5,502 nt of DNA from Candidatus Peribacteraceae bacterium (GTDB lineage Bacteria; Patescibacteriota; Gracilibacteria; Peribacterales; Peribacteraceae), in contig JAGORY010000067.1 in assembly GCA_018062585.1 (NCBI GenBank), positions 1 to 5,502 on the forward strand, given 5' to 3'. Numbering within the stretch: position 1 is the first letter of the stretch; every line of letters starts with the position of its first letter. Below the pieces are notes generated by a model. That model had not been told where the DNA came from, did not search any database, and saw only the letters and a program-made list of their open reading frames with translations. Below, piece after piece: positions 1 through 4,703 of this stretch. Made by a program: the position numbers and the translations under genes.

Positions 1-34
1 GAATCCGTGGTTGTGATATCTGTATGGAAAGATG

Positions 35-43
35 TGGTACAAT
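35..43 (+). promoter_or_regulatory. Extended -10 promoter of the MarR-type gene
   Basis: TG at 35-36, one base, then TACAAT at 38-43 gives an extended -10 element. It ends 9 bases before the ATG at 53, so transcription should start at about 50-53 and the mRNA should be essentially leaderless. No convincing -35 is present at 16-18 bases: TTGTGA at 11-16 is 21 bases away. No Shine-Dalgarno sequence precedes the ATG. Read from the sequence; the start site is inferred. Confidence 0.6.
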
Positions 44-52
44 CGTTGATGT

Positions 53-484
53 ATGAACGATTGCCTCTCCGTCTGCAACCTCCTCAAAGCCGCGGCAGCC
101 TGCTGCGAGCGTCAGCTCAATGATTCTCTGTCGGATCTTGACGTCAGCCACTGCCAGGCCACGATCATGCTGAAGTTACTGGAGGGTCCGGTGTCGATGT
201 CCGCACTCAGCAAAGAGATGTGCTGCCACAAGAGCAATATCACCCAGATCGTCGGAGGCCTCGAGAAAAAAGGTTTCGTCAGTCGTGCATCAGTCGAGAA
301 TGATCGCCGTATTTCCCAGCTCACGCTCACCGCCAAAGGCAAGACCGCAGCTGCGGGACTGAAGGGTGTGCTCTGCGGGCGGGCGACCGACTGCATGGGC
401 ATCTTCTCGGCGTCTGAAAAGAAGACGTTTGCGACCTTGCTCAAAAAATACATCGATAAACACCGCGATCAGAAAGTAGAGTGA
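53..484 (+). CDS. MarR-family winged-helix transcriptional regulator, cysteine-rich
   Basis: This is a 143-residue protein of normal MarR length. These regulators bind palindromic operators as dimers through a winged helix-turn-helix and release DNA when a ligand or oxidant is sensed. Residues ~48-73 form the HTH (MSALSKEM followed by a recognition helix around SNITQIVGGLEKKGF). The wing follows at ~76-95 with the DRR signature at 84-86 and a TLTAKGK strand-to-helix turn. Flanking helices (~1-42 and ~98-138) would make the dimer interface. Nine cysteines (4, 8, 17, 18, 34, 57, 58, 108, 114) are unusual for this size; the CC pair at 57-58 lies inside the DNA-binding domain, hinting at thiol redox or metal sensing (inference). 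ATG 53 is chosen because it sits 9 bases after a -10 box; ATG 49 is out of frame. The polymerase gene starts 13 bases after the stop. The family call is firm; the regulon is unknown. Confidence 0.88.
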   Translation: MNDCLSVCNLLKAAAACCERQLNDSLSDLDVSHCQATIMLKLLEGPVSMSALSKEMCCHKSNITQIVGGLEKKGFVSRASVENDRRISQLTLTAKGKTAAAGLKGVLCGRATDCMGIFSASEKKTFATLLKKYIDKHRDQKVE

Positions 485-490
485 TATACT
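482..490 (+). promoter_or_regulatory. Extended -10 promoter of polX, overlapping the upstream stop codon
   Basis: TATACT at 485-490 is preceded by TG at 482-483, so the TGA stop of the MarR-type gene (482-484) also supplies the TG of an extended -10. The box ends 7 bases before the polX ATG at 498, predicting a leaderless polX mRNA independent of read-through from upstream. No -35 of recognisable quality is seen in the MarR coding sequence, which fits an extended -10 promoter. Confidence 0.6.
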
Positions 491-497
491 GTCTCTC

Positions 498-1466
498 ATG
501 GAAAATCCCGCTGTGTCGGCACTGCTACGGAAGATTGCCGATCTTTTGGATTACCAAGGAGTTGCATTCAAGCCCGGGGCATACCGTCGGGCCGCGCAGA
601 CAATCGAGGATTTTCCGAAGGATCTTCTGACGCTGACGACGAAGAAAGACTTGATCAAGCTTCCCGGTATTGGCGATGCCATCGCTGAGAAAATCCTAGA
701 GTATCGGCAGACTGGGCATATGTCGTTCCTCGATCGCCTGATGGCGGATACCGAGATGGGTGCCGCCGGCCTCATGAACATCGATGACCTTGGCCCCAAG
801 CGTGTCCGTGATATTGAGCAGATCCTGAATATCCGCACGGTTGCGGAGCTCATCGAGGCGGCGAAGTCCGGAAAACTCAGGAAACTTCCGAGAATGTCCG
901 AGAAGATGGAGAAGAAAATTTTAGAGGGCGCACTACGGTCTCAGGATCGGGTGAAGCGTTTCCCTCTTCGTGAGATCGATGACGACGTTACGAAACTGCT
1001 CGCAGCACTTCGGAAGATTAAGGGAGTCGTAAAGGCCGAATCTGCAGGATCGTACCGCAGGCGCAAAGAAACGGTCGGCGATGTCGATGTGCTACTGGCC
1101 GCAAAGAAGCCAACCGACGAACTTGCGGCTGATCTTGCGAAAGCTATTGGCAAACTCTCTATCGTCGAGCGTGTGGTGGCTGCAGGAAAAACCCGCATCG
1201 CGTTTGATCTCACATCGAAGCTTCGCGTCGATATTCGCATCGTCGATGTTTCTCAGTGGGGCAGCGCGCTCCTGTATTTCACGGGCAGCAAAGAGCACAA
1301 CATCTCGCTCCGAAGACTGGCGATCACGAAAGGTTTGAAGCTCAATGAGTACGCACTGACGAAAGGCGAGAAGATTCTTGCGTCGAAAGAAGAGAAAGAT
1401 ATCTATGCAGCACTCGGGCTTCCGTACATCGAACCGCCGAAGAGGACAGCCGAACTTCCGGCATAG
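498..1466 (+). CDS. polX: Family X DNA polymerase (Pol beta-like), lacking the PHP exonuclease domain
   Basis: A 322-residue gap-filling repair polymerase of the Pol beta/PolX superfamily, expected in the cytoplasm in base-excision or gap repair. Residues ~1-80 resemble the 8-kDa domain, with a helix-hairpin-helix LPGIGDAIAEKI at 55-66; further HhH-like turns lie at ~98-106 (LGPKRVRDI) and ~130-141 (LPRMSEKMEKKI). The nucleotidyltransferase core follows: GSYRRRKETVGDVDVL at 184-199 carries catalytic Asp195 and Asp197, and LRVDIRIVD at 242-250 carries the third, Asp245. The dNTP-side motif WGSALLYFTGS is at 254-264 and the thumb-end motif GLKLNEYAL at 279-287. The protein ends just after GLPYIEPP (307-314), where typical bacterial PolX (about 570 residues) continues into a PHP 3'-5' exonuclease; no PHP sequence follows before the convergent gene. 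All three catalytic aspartates are present, so activity is expected without the intrinsic proofreading domain. Confidence 0.93.
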   Translation: MENPAVSALLRKIADLLDYQGVAFKPGAYRRAAQTIEDFPKDLLTLTTKKDLIKLPGIGDAIAEKILEYRQTGHMSFLDRLMADTEMGAAGLMNIDDLGPKRVRDIEQILNIRTVAELIEAAKSGKLRKLPRMSEKMEKKILEGALRSQDRVKRFPLREIDDDVTKLLAALRKIKGVVKAESAGSYRRRKETVGDVDVLLAAKKPTDELAADLAKAIGKLSIVERVVAAGKTRIAFDLTSKLRVDIRIVDVSQWGSALLYFTGSKEHNISLRRLAITKGLKLNEYALTKGEKILASKEEKDIYAALGLPYIEPPKRTAELPA

Positions 1467-1475
1467 GTTTATTTT

Positions 1476-1521
1476 GATGAAATTGTAGAGATGTAAAATT
1501 TTACGTGTCTACGATTTCATC
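1476..1521. terminator. Long hairpin between convergent genes, possible bidirectional terminator
   Basis: Arms at 1476-1489 and 1508-1521 are complementary over 14 positions (13 Watson-Crick, one G-U). The inner 18 bases contain the perfect palindrome GTAAAATTTTAC (1493-1504), with further pairs at 1491/1506 and 1492/1505, so the whole 46 bases can fold with essentially one mismatch (1490/1507). The left arm lies just after the polX stop; the right arm covers the stop codon and last codons of the channel gene. There is no U-tract on either strand, so it is not a canonical intrinsic terminator. Its site between converging genes favours 3'-end formation or protection in both directions (inference). 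Confidence 0.6.
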
Positions 1522-2909
1522 GATTCTCCCACAACGTGAATCGTATTGTACGCGAGATGAATGCCGTTTTCAGGTGTGAACTGATCGAGGATTGATTTCG
1601 TGACTGCGGTGACAACCGAGCGCCGTCTGCCGATGGGTACCGTAAACTTGAGTGTGAAGAGTATGCCGCTTGCAGCAAGGTCCGTGTGCACTTCGGGTTC
1701 GCCGACTTCCCAGACTGTATAGAACAGCGCGGTGCGCCGACGCTGCTGCTTGCGGGCTTGCTCCGTGAACATGCCGGCTTCTTGGATGAGCGCTTCCAGA
1801 AGGATTGTCTCGGCCTTCTTCCAATCGCTGTCGTACGTGACGGTCACTTGCATTTCGACTCCCATGAAGTCGGAAGTCGTGTTGTAGTTGAGGACGGATT
1901 CCCTGAGTACCATCGAGTTCGGGAGGTTGAGGGTTTTGCCGGTGCGCTCGTGTGCGTTCATGCGTCCGTCGCTACTTACTTCCAGCATCGTCGTACGGAG
2001 CGGTCCGATATCGATAATGTCTCCGGTGTGGATCCCAACGCTGACACGATCGCCGAGTGTGTAGAGCCTGCGCTGGAGGATGATCATCCAGCCGACAACG
2101 TCTTTCACGATGTCTTGGAGTGCAACCGCAATACCGGCACCGATGATGGCAAGCGACGCAATGACGCTCGGGTAATCGGAGAGAAGTTTGCTGAAAAGCC
2201 AGAGCGCGGTCGTTGAGTAGATGACTGTCGTGACGATTTTGGCGACAAGATACCTCCGGTTCTTTACCTCAATCCTGCCTACGAGGCGCTTACGGATGAT
2301 GCGGTCGATGATGATGGCTCCGAGAATGACTGCGGCGTATCGGAGGAAACCGAAGAAGTATGCGAACTGTTCGTACCACTGTGTACGGCTAAGTTTGCTG
2401 AGACGGTCGTGCTGCAACGTGAGTCCTGCTTCGAGCGCGTTGATGCGTTCTTCGAGGATCGCTTTCTTGGCGAGGAGTTCACCGTGTGATGTCGTGAGCC
2501 GCAGCGAATCCGTGGATCCAGTGCCACTGATTGGCAGGTAATACTTTTTTTCCTCTTCGGCGAGGATATCGAGGTCTACTTTGAGTCCGCGCTGCTGTTC
2601 TTCCATCGATGTCACGAGCGTGCGCTGACGGTCCACGGCTTTCGGTAGTCCTGCCGTATCGATGAGCTGATCATCCGTTCCGGCAGGAGACACGATGGCT
2701 TTCACCTCTTCGTCGGCTTGCTTGCGGATCCGGAGCCGCTCATCTGCGATGCGCTTCTCGAGGTACGAGTCCGTGCTGTTTTTTTTGAGATATGCCTGAT
2801 AGAGCTGCGTGAGGACTTTGTCATCGTATGACTGTCCTTGTTGCGCAGATGCCGCAAGCGGGAGCAGCGCGAGAGTCAGGAAAAGCCCGGCGATAAAGGT
2901 GCGTCGCAT
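1509..2909 (-). CDS. MscS-family small-conductance mechanosensitive channel with periplasmic coiled-coil N-terminus
   Basis: A 466-residue inner-membrane channel that would open under membrane tension and release solutes on hypo-osmotic shock. Residues 1-22 form a Sec signal peptide (MRRTF, hydrophobic core, LPLAASA cut before QQG). Residues ~25-180 are charged, helix-rich and heptad-like (for example 95-125 and 140-172), a probable extracytoplasmic coiled coil. Membrane segments lie at ~183-203, ~221-243 and ~247-279; the last is the pore helix with GAGIAVALQDIVKDVVGW at 257-274. The MscS beta domain follows: LGDRVSVGIHTGDIIDIGPLR at 285-305, then NLPNSMVLRESVLNYNT at 328-344, and an alpha/beta C-terminal domain to ~462. 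It is longer than minimal MscS (about 286 residues) because of the N-terminal extension. The start fits a TATACT box 8 bases upstream. It converges with polX; its last codons form one arm of the hairpin at 1476-1521. Family call strong; exact gene name not assigned. Confidence 0.93.
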   Translation of the reverse strand: MRRTFIAGLFLTLALLPLAASAQQGQSYDDKVLTQLYQAYLKKNSTDSYLEKRIADERLRIRKQADEEVKAIVSPAGTDDQLIDTAGLPKAVDRQRTLVTSMEEQQRGLKVDLDILAEEEKKYYLPISGTGSTDSLRLTTSHGELLAKKAILEERINALEAGLTLQHDRLSKLSRTQWYEQFAYFFGFLRYAAVILGAIIIDRIIRKRLVGRIEVKNRRYLVAKIVTTVIYSTTALWLFSKLLSDYPSVIASLAIIGAGIAVALQDIVKDVVGWMIILQRRLYTLGDRVSVGIHTGDIIDIGPLRTTMLEVSSDGRMNAHERTGKTLNLPNSMVLRESVLNYNTTSDFMGVEMQVTVTYDSDWKKAETILLEALIQEAGMFTEQARKQQRRRTALFYTVWEVGEPEVHTDLAASGILFTLKFTVPIGRRRSVVTAVTKSILDQFTPENGIHLAYNTIHVVGESMKS

Positions 2910-2917
2910 GAGAGCGC

Positions 2918-2946
2918 AGTATAGGAGGGCAGTTCTCAGAAGCCAA
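2918..2946 (-). promoter_or_regulatory. Sigma-70-type promoter of the MscS-type gene
   Basis: Read on the minus strand, TTGGCT (2941-2946) is followed by a 17-base spacer and TATACT (2918-2923). The -10 ends 8 bases before the ATG whose first base is 2909, so the mRNA should be leaderless or carry one or two bases of leader. This is the most complete -35/-10 pair among the five large genes. It lies in the 115-base divergent region shared with the membrane-protein gene. Confidence 0.7.
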
Positions 2947-3011
2947 CGAATTGCTGACCGACTTCGTTTCGACTGTAAACTAAGATTGCTTCCCCTGTCT
3001 CACTCCCTGAG

Positions 3012-3017
3012 TATAGT
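3012..3017 (+). promoter_or_regulatory. -10 box of the multi-pass membrane protein gene
   Basis: TATAGT at 3012-3017 ends 7 bases before ATG 3025, matching the spacing at the other genes. A second in-frame ATG at 3019 is only one base from the box and would lie before the predicted transcription start, so 3025 is preferred. TTGCTT at 2986-2991 is 20 bases upstream, too far for a good -35. No Shine-Dalgarno sequence is present. Confidence 0.5.
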
Positions 3018-3024
3018 GATGGGT

Positions 3025-4095
3025 ATGTCATCATCCTTGAAACTTCGCTCACTCCAGAAACAGCACGAAGAAGTGTCCAGGGCCACCGAGCCTCGGGTAC
3101 CGACGGCGAGGGAGATGTGGGCGGTGACTCTTACGTGTTTCTGGTTTTTGTCGGGCCTCTTCATCGATGGCTGGGCCCATATTCACAGGCCGGAGCTGGA
3201 ATCTTTCTTCACCCCGTGGCATGCAGTCTTTTATTCCGGATACGCCGCGACCGCACTCACCCTCCTCCTTATTATATGGCTCGCTCGGAAAAGACAGGGC
3301 GGGACGTTCATGGAGAGCATCCCCCACGGCTTCGGATACGCGCTTATCGGGGCCGCAGTCTTCGCAATCGGCGGAGTAGGGGATATGGCGTGGCATGAAC
3401 TTTTCGGAGTTGAAGCCAATATCGAAGCGCTTTTAAGTCCGACACATCTCGTGCTCGCGGTATCGATGGGGCTCATGCTCAGCACCGGACTTCGCGTGTG
3501 GTGTAAGACGACACCGCCGATCGGCGTACCGAATTTTCTGACACAGCTTCCGATGCTCCTTTCCGGAGCCATGACACTATCGCTCATCTGGTTCATGACG
3601 AATTTCTCGCACTTCATCATTCCTCGCGCGTCGAGTCTTCCTCCAGAGGACCCAATCGTCGCCGACATGTCGCAGAACATCGCGATCACCGGATATCTTT
3701 TCCACATTGCCGTCATCACCGGCGTAATTCTTTTCATCGCGCGCAGGGCACGCATCGCAACCGGAGGATTCACGACGATCTTTACACTCTCGATACTTGA
3801 GATGGCGCTTATGCGTGACGGTCTGGCATTCGTACCCGCGGGATTCGCTACCGGTGTTCTTGCCGACATTTTGGCTCGCAGACTGCATCCGTTTGAATTG
3901 CACCGCAGGGAAGTCCGCATGTTTGCGTTCATCATTCCTGCCGCGTTTTTCACAGCGTATTTCCTAACGCTGTCTCTCACGTCCGGCATCTGGTGGACTG
4001 TTCATCTCTGGACCGGTTCCATCGTCATGTCCGGTCTCACAGGATTGCTCGTCAGCTTTCTTGTTCTTCCTCTGAAAGAGTGGGATGAAAAATGA
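3025..4095 (+). CDS. Multi-pass integral membrane protein of unknown function, rich in membrane-proximal His/Asp/Glu
   Basis: I do not recognise a named family. The 356-residue product has a short charged N-terminus (~1-29) and about nine or ten hydrophobic segments (near 31-48, 66-87, 102-119, 136-157, 171-191, 217-239, 248-262, 268-284, 299-318, 328-348). Conserved-looking motifs sit at segment ends: DGWAHIH (48-54), FFTPWHAVFYSG (61-72), GDMAWHELFGVE (119-130), IEALLSPTHL (133-142) and NFSHFI (193-198), giving polar residues D48, H52, H54, H66, D120, H124, E126, E130, E134, H141 and H196. Such His/acid clusters at membrane boundaries are typical of metal-, heme- or proton-handling proteins, but no motif proves any of these. 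The same frame is open upstream to 2809, yet that part is antisense to the channel gene and bypasses the -10 box at 3012; ATG 3025 is therefore chosen. No terminator hairpin is seen after its TGA stop. Confidence 0.85.
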   Translation: MSSSLKLRSLQKQHEEVSRATEPRVPTAREMWAVTLTCFWFLSGLFIDGWAHIHRPELESFFTPWHAVFYSGYAATALTLLLIIWLARKRQGGTFMESIPHGFGYALIGAAVFAIGGVGDMAWHELFGVEANIEALLSPTHLVLAVSMGLMLSTGLRVWCKTTPPIGVPNFLTQLPMLLSGAMTLSLIWFMTNFSHFIIPRASSLPPEDPIVADMSQNIAITGYLFHIAVITGVILFIARRARIATGGFTTIFTLSILEMALMRDGLAFVPAGFATGVLADILARRLHPFELHRREVRMFAFIIPAAFFTAYFLTLSLTSGIWWTVHLWTGSIVMSGLTGLLVSFLVLPLKEWDEK

Positions 4096-4198
4096 TTTTG
4101 AAGAAAAAAAAATAAAAAAATTCTGCATAAAACAAAAAATATTCAAAATGCCCGAATGTGAATGTGTACCAACTACGATAAAGTGCATTAGCAAAATG
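4096..4198. other. AT-rich spacer with repeated A-tracts
   Basis: Between the membrane-protein stop and the next promoter lies a strongly AT-rich spacer. A-runs occupy about 4104-4112, 4114-4120, 4129-4132, 4134-4139 and 4145-4148, with centres roughly one helical turn apart, which would favour intrinsic DNA curvature. It contains no credible gene on either strand and no stable GC hairpin. It lies upstream of the promoter at 4199 and may modulate it, or simply be a relaxed spacer. Confidence 0.5.
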
Positions 4199-4226
4199 TT
4201 GGCAAATTTTTAGACAGTTCTACAAT
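4199..4226 (+). promoter_or_regulatory. Sigma-70-type promoter of the lysine-rich peptide gene
   Basis: TTGGCA (4199-4204), a 16-base spacer and TACAAT (4221-4226) form a good promoter. Transcription should start near 4233, giving a leader of about 27 bases before ATG 4261. The leader contains a pyrimidine run TTTTTTCCC (4242-4250) and no Shine-Dalgarno sequence. TACAAC at 4251-4256 is only 4 bases from the ATG and is less likely to be the -10. Confidence 0.65.
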
Positions 4227-4260
4227 AATAAACATACTTACTTTTTTCCCTACAACTTTT

Positions 4261-4335
4261 ATGGCTAAGGCCAAAAAAGCAAAAAAGACGAAGACCAAGA
4301 AGGCAAAGAAAGGCGGAAAGAAGAAAAGGAAATAA
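4261..4335 (+). CDS. Candidate 24-residue lysine-rich basic peptide
   Basis: ATG 4261 to TAA 4333-4335 encodes 24 residues: Met, 14 Lys, 1 Arg, 4 Ala, 2 Thr and 2 Gly. It begins MAKAKKAKKTK and ends GGKKKRK, with no acidic and no large hydrophobic residue. It resembles the Lys/Ala tails of bacterial histone H1-like proteins, or small basic ribosome-associated peptides, in composition only. Binding to nucleic acid or another polyanion is likely on charge alone (inference). The gene is isolated, with its own promoter (4199-4226) and a strong intrinsic terminator (4363-4383), giving a predicted transcript of about 150 bases; this framing is the main argument that it is real. Lys uses both AAA and AAG, so it is not a simple poly-A slip product. 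Alternatives are a non-coding small RNA containing a chance frame, or the remnant tail of a longer basic protein. Confidence 0.6.
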   Translation: MAKAKKAKKTKTKKAKKGGKKKRK

Positions 4336-4362
4336 ATAAAGTATTTCCCTCTTTTCGAAAGG

Positions 4363-4383
4363 CGCCCCGAGTGGGGCGTTTTT
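4363..4383 (+). terminator. Intrinsic terminator of the lysine-rich peptide transcript
   Basis: CGCCCC (4363-4368), loop GAGT (4369-4372), GGGGCG (4373-4378), then five T (4379-4383). A perfect 6-bp GC stem directly followed by a U-tract is a textbook Rho-independent terminator on the plus strand. It lies 27 bases after the TAA at 4333-4335. Confidence 0.9.
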
Positions 4384-4410
4384 CGTTAAAATGGGAATGT
4401 GATATTTCAG

Positions 4411-4446
4411 CTGAAACAAGCCAAAAAAACAACATCTGTGTTTCAG
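4411..4446. repeat. Inverted repeat CTGAAACA / TGTTTCAG with 20-base loop
   Basis: CTGAAACA at 4411-4418 is the exact reverse complement of TGTTTCAG at 4439-4446. The left arm also overlaps the 12-base palindrome TTTCAGCTGAAA (4405-4416), so the hexamer TTTCAG occurs three times here in two orientations. This could be a regulator-binding array or an RNA hairpin with alternative folds. There is no U-tract directly after the right arm; the T-run at 4463-4468 is 16 bases away. Confidence 0.6.
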
Positions 4447-4518
4447 GTTACACGCTCGCTGATTTTTTAGGCGTTTGAAATCCGCGCGACAAGGAGGATC
4501 CAATTCTTTGATCACTCC

Positions 4519-4556
4519 GTACTCGGCAATCACTGCGATTTTTGAGCGCCGAGTAC
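4519..4556. repeat. 9-bp perfect inverted repeat GTACTCGGC / GCCGAGTAC with 20-base loop
   Basis: GTACTCGGC at 4519-4527 and GCCGAGTAC at 4548-4556 are exact reverse complements separated by 20 bases. The stem is GC-rich and could form in RNA or serve as a dyad operator. It is not followed by a U-tract, so it does not look like a terminator. No function can be assigned. Confidence 0.7.
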
Positions 4557-4605
4557 CATTGCACGATTGTTGCCAACGTTTGATTCGTTGAGAAAATTTG
4601 ATTGT

Positions 4606-4614
4606 TTATCCACA
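4606..4614 (+). promoter_or_regulatory. Perfect DnaA-box consensus
   Basis: TTATCCACA at 4606-4614 matches the strong bacterial DnaA-box consensus exactly, and lies 75 bases before the msrA -10 box in AT-rich non-coding DNA. Only one perfect copy is seen. A near match, TTTTCCACA at 3698-3706, is inside a coding region and is probably chance. A single box is not an origin; it may be a DnaA regulatory or titration site, or coincidence. Confidence 0.4.
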
Positions 4615-4688
4615 GGGTAGTTCCGATTTCAAAAAGATTTTACCTTGATGGACAATGCCGAGATGAGTTTATTTTAAAATTTCCGAGG

Positions 4689-4694
4689 TATACT
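4689..4694 (+). promoter_or_regulatory. -10 box of msrA
   Basis: TATACT at 4689-4694 ends 9 bases before ATG 4704, the same geometry as the other genes. No good -35 is seen at 16-18 bases; the upstream sequence is AT-rich. The box decides the msrA start, because the in-frame ATG at 4602 lies upstream of it. Confidence 0.6.
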
Positions 4695-4703
4695 GCTAGG
4701 CCT

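Larger units (their letters stand above)
4384..4688. other. Gene-poor spacer with inverted repeats and a DnaA box
   Basis: About 300 bases without a convincing protein gene on either strand. It holds an inverted repeat at 4411-4446, a second at 4519-4556, an isolated Shine-Dalgarno-like AAGGAGG at 4491-4497, a perfect DnaA-box consensus at 4606-4614 and AT-rich DNA leading to the msrA promoter. A structured RNA cannot be excluded, but I recognise no known family and see no clear promoter-terminator pair framing one. Confidence 0.55.

Noticed and set aside
1686..2216. 176-residue plus-strand open frame within the MscS-type gene
   Set aside because: Antisense shadow of the conserved MscS beta domain; no family features of its own.
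2809..3024. In-frame N-terminal extension of the membrane protein to an ATG at 2809
   Set aside because: It overlaps the start of the channel gene in antisense, lacks family-like or signal-peptide character, and bypasses the -10 box at 3012-3017.
3698..3706. Second DnaA box TTTTCCACA
   Set aside because: One mismatch to consensus and inside conserved coding sequence; chance match is likely.
3231..3989. 252-residue minus-strand open frame inside the membrane-protein gene
   Set aside because: A shadow frame: Met/Ser/Arg-rich low-complexity product, no motif, and the opposite strand has clear membrane segments and a promoter.
4210..4533. 107-residue minus-strand open frame
   Set aside because: It runs antisense through the lysine-peptide gene and its terminator; its Cys/Phe/Leu-rich sequence is what the complement of Lys codons gives, and it shows no domain.
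4384..4688. Replication origin
   Set aside because: Only one perfect DnaA box, no DnaA-box cluster and no dnaA, dnaN or rpmH nearby.
4602..4703. 34-residue N-terminal extension of MsrA from ATG 4602
   Set aside because: It lies upstream of the predicted transcription start, contains the DnaA-box sequence and does not resemble MsrA; the family normally starts shortly before GCFWG.
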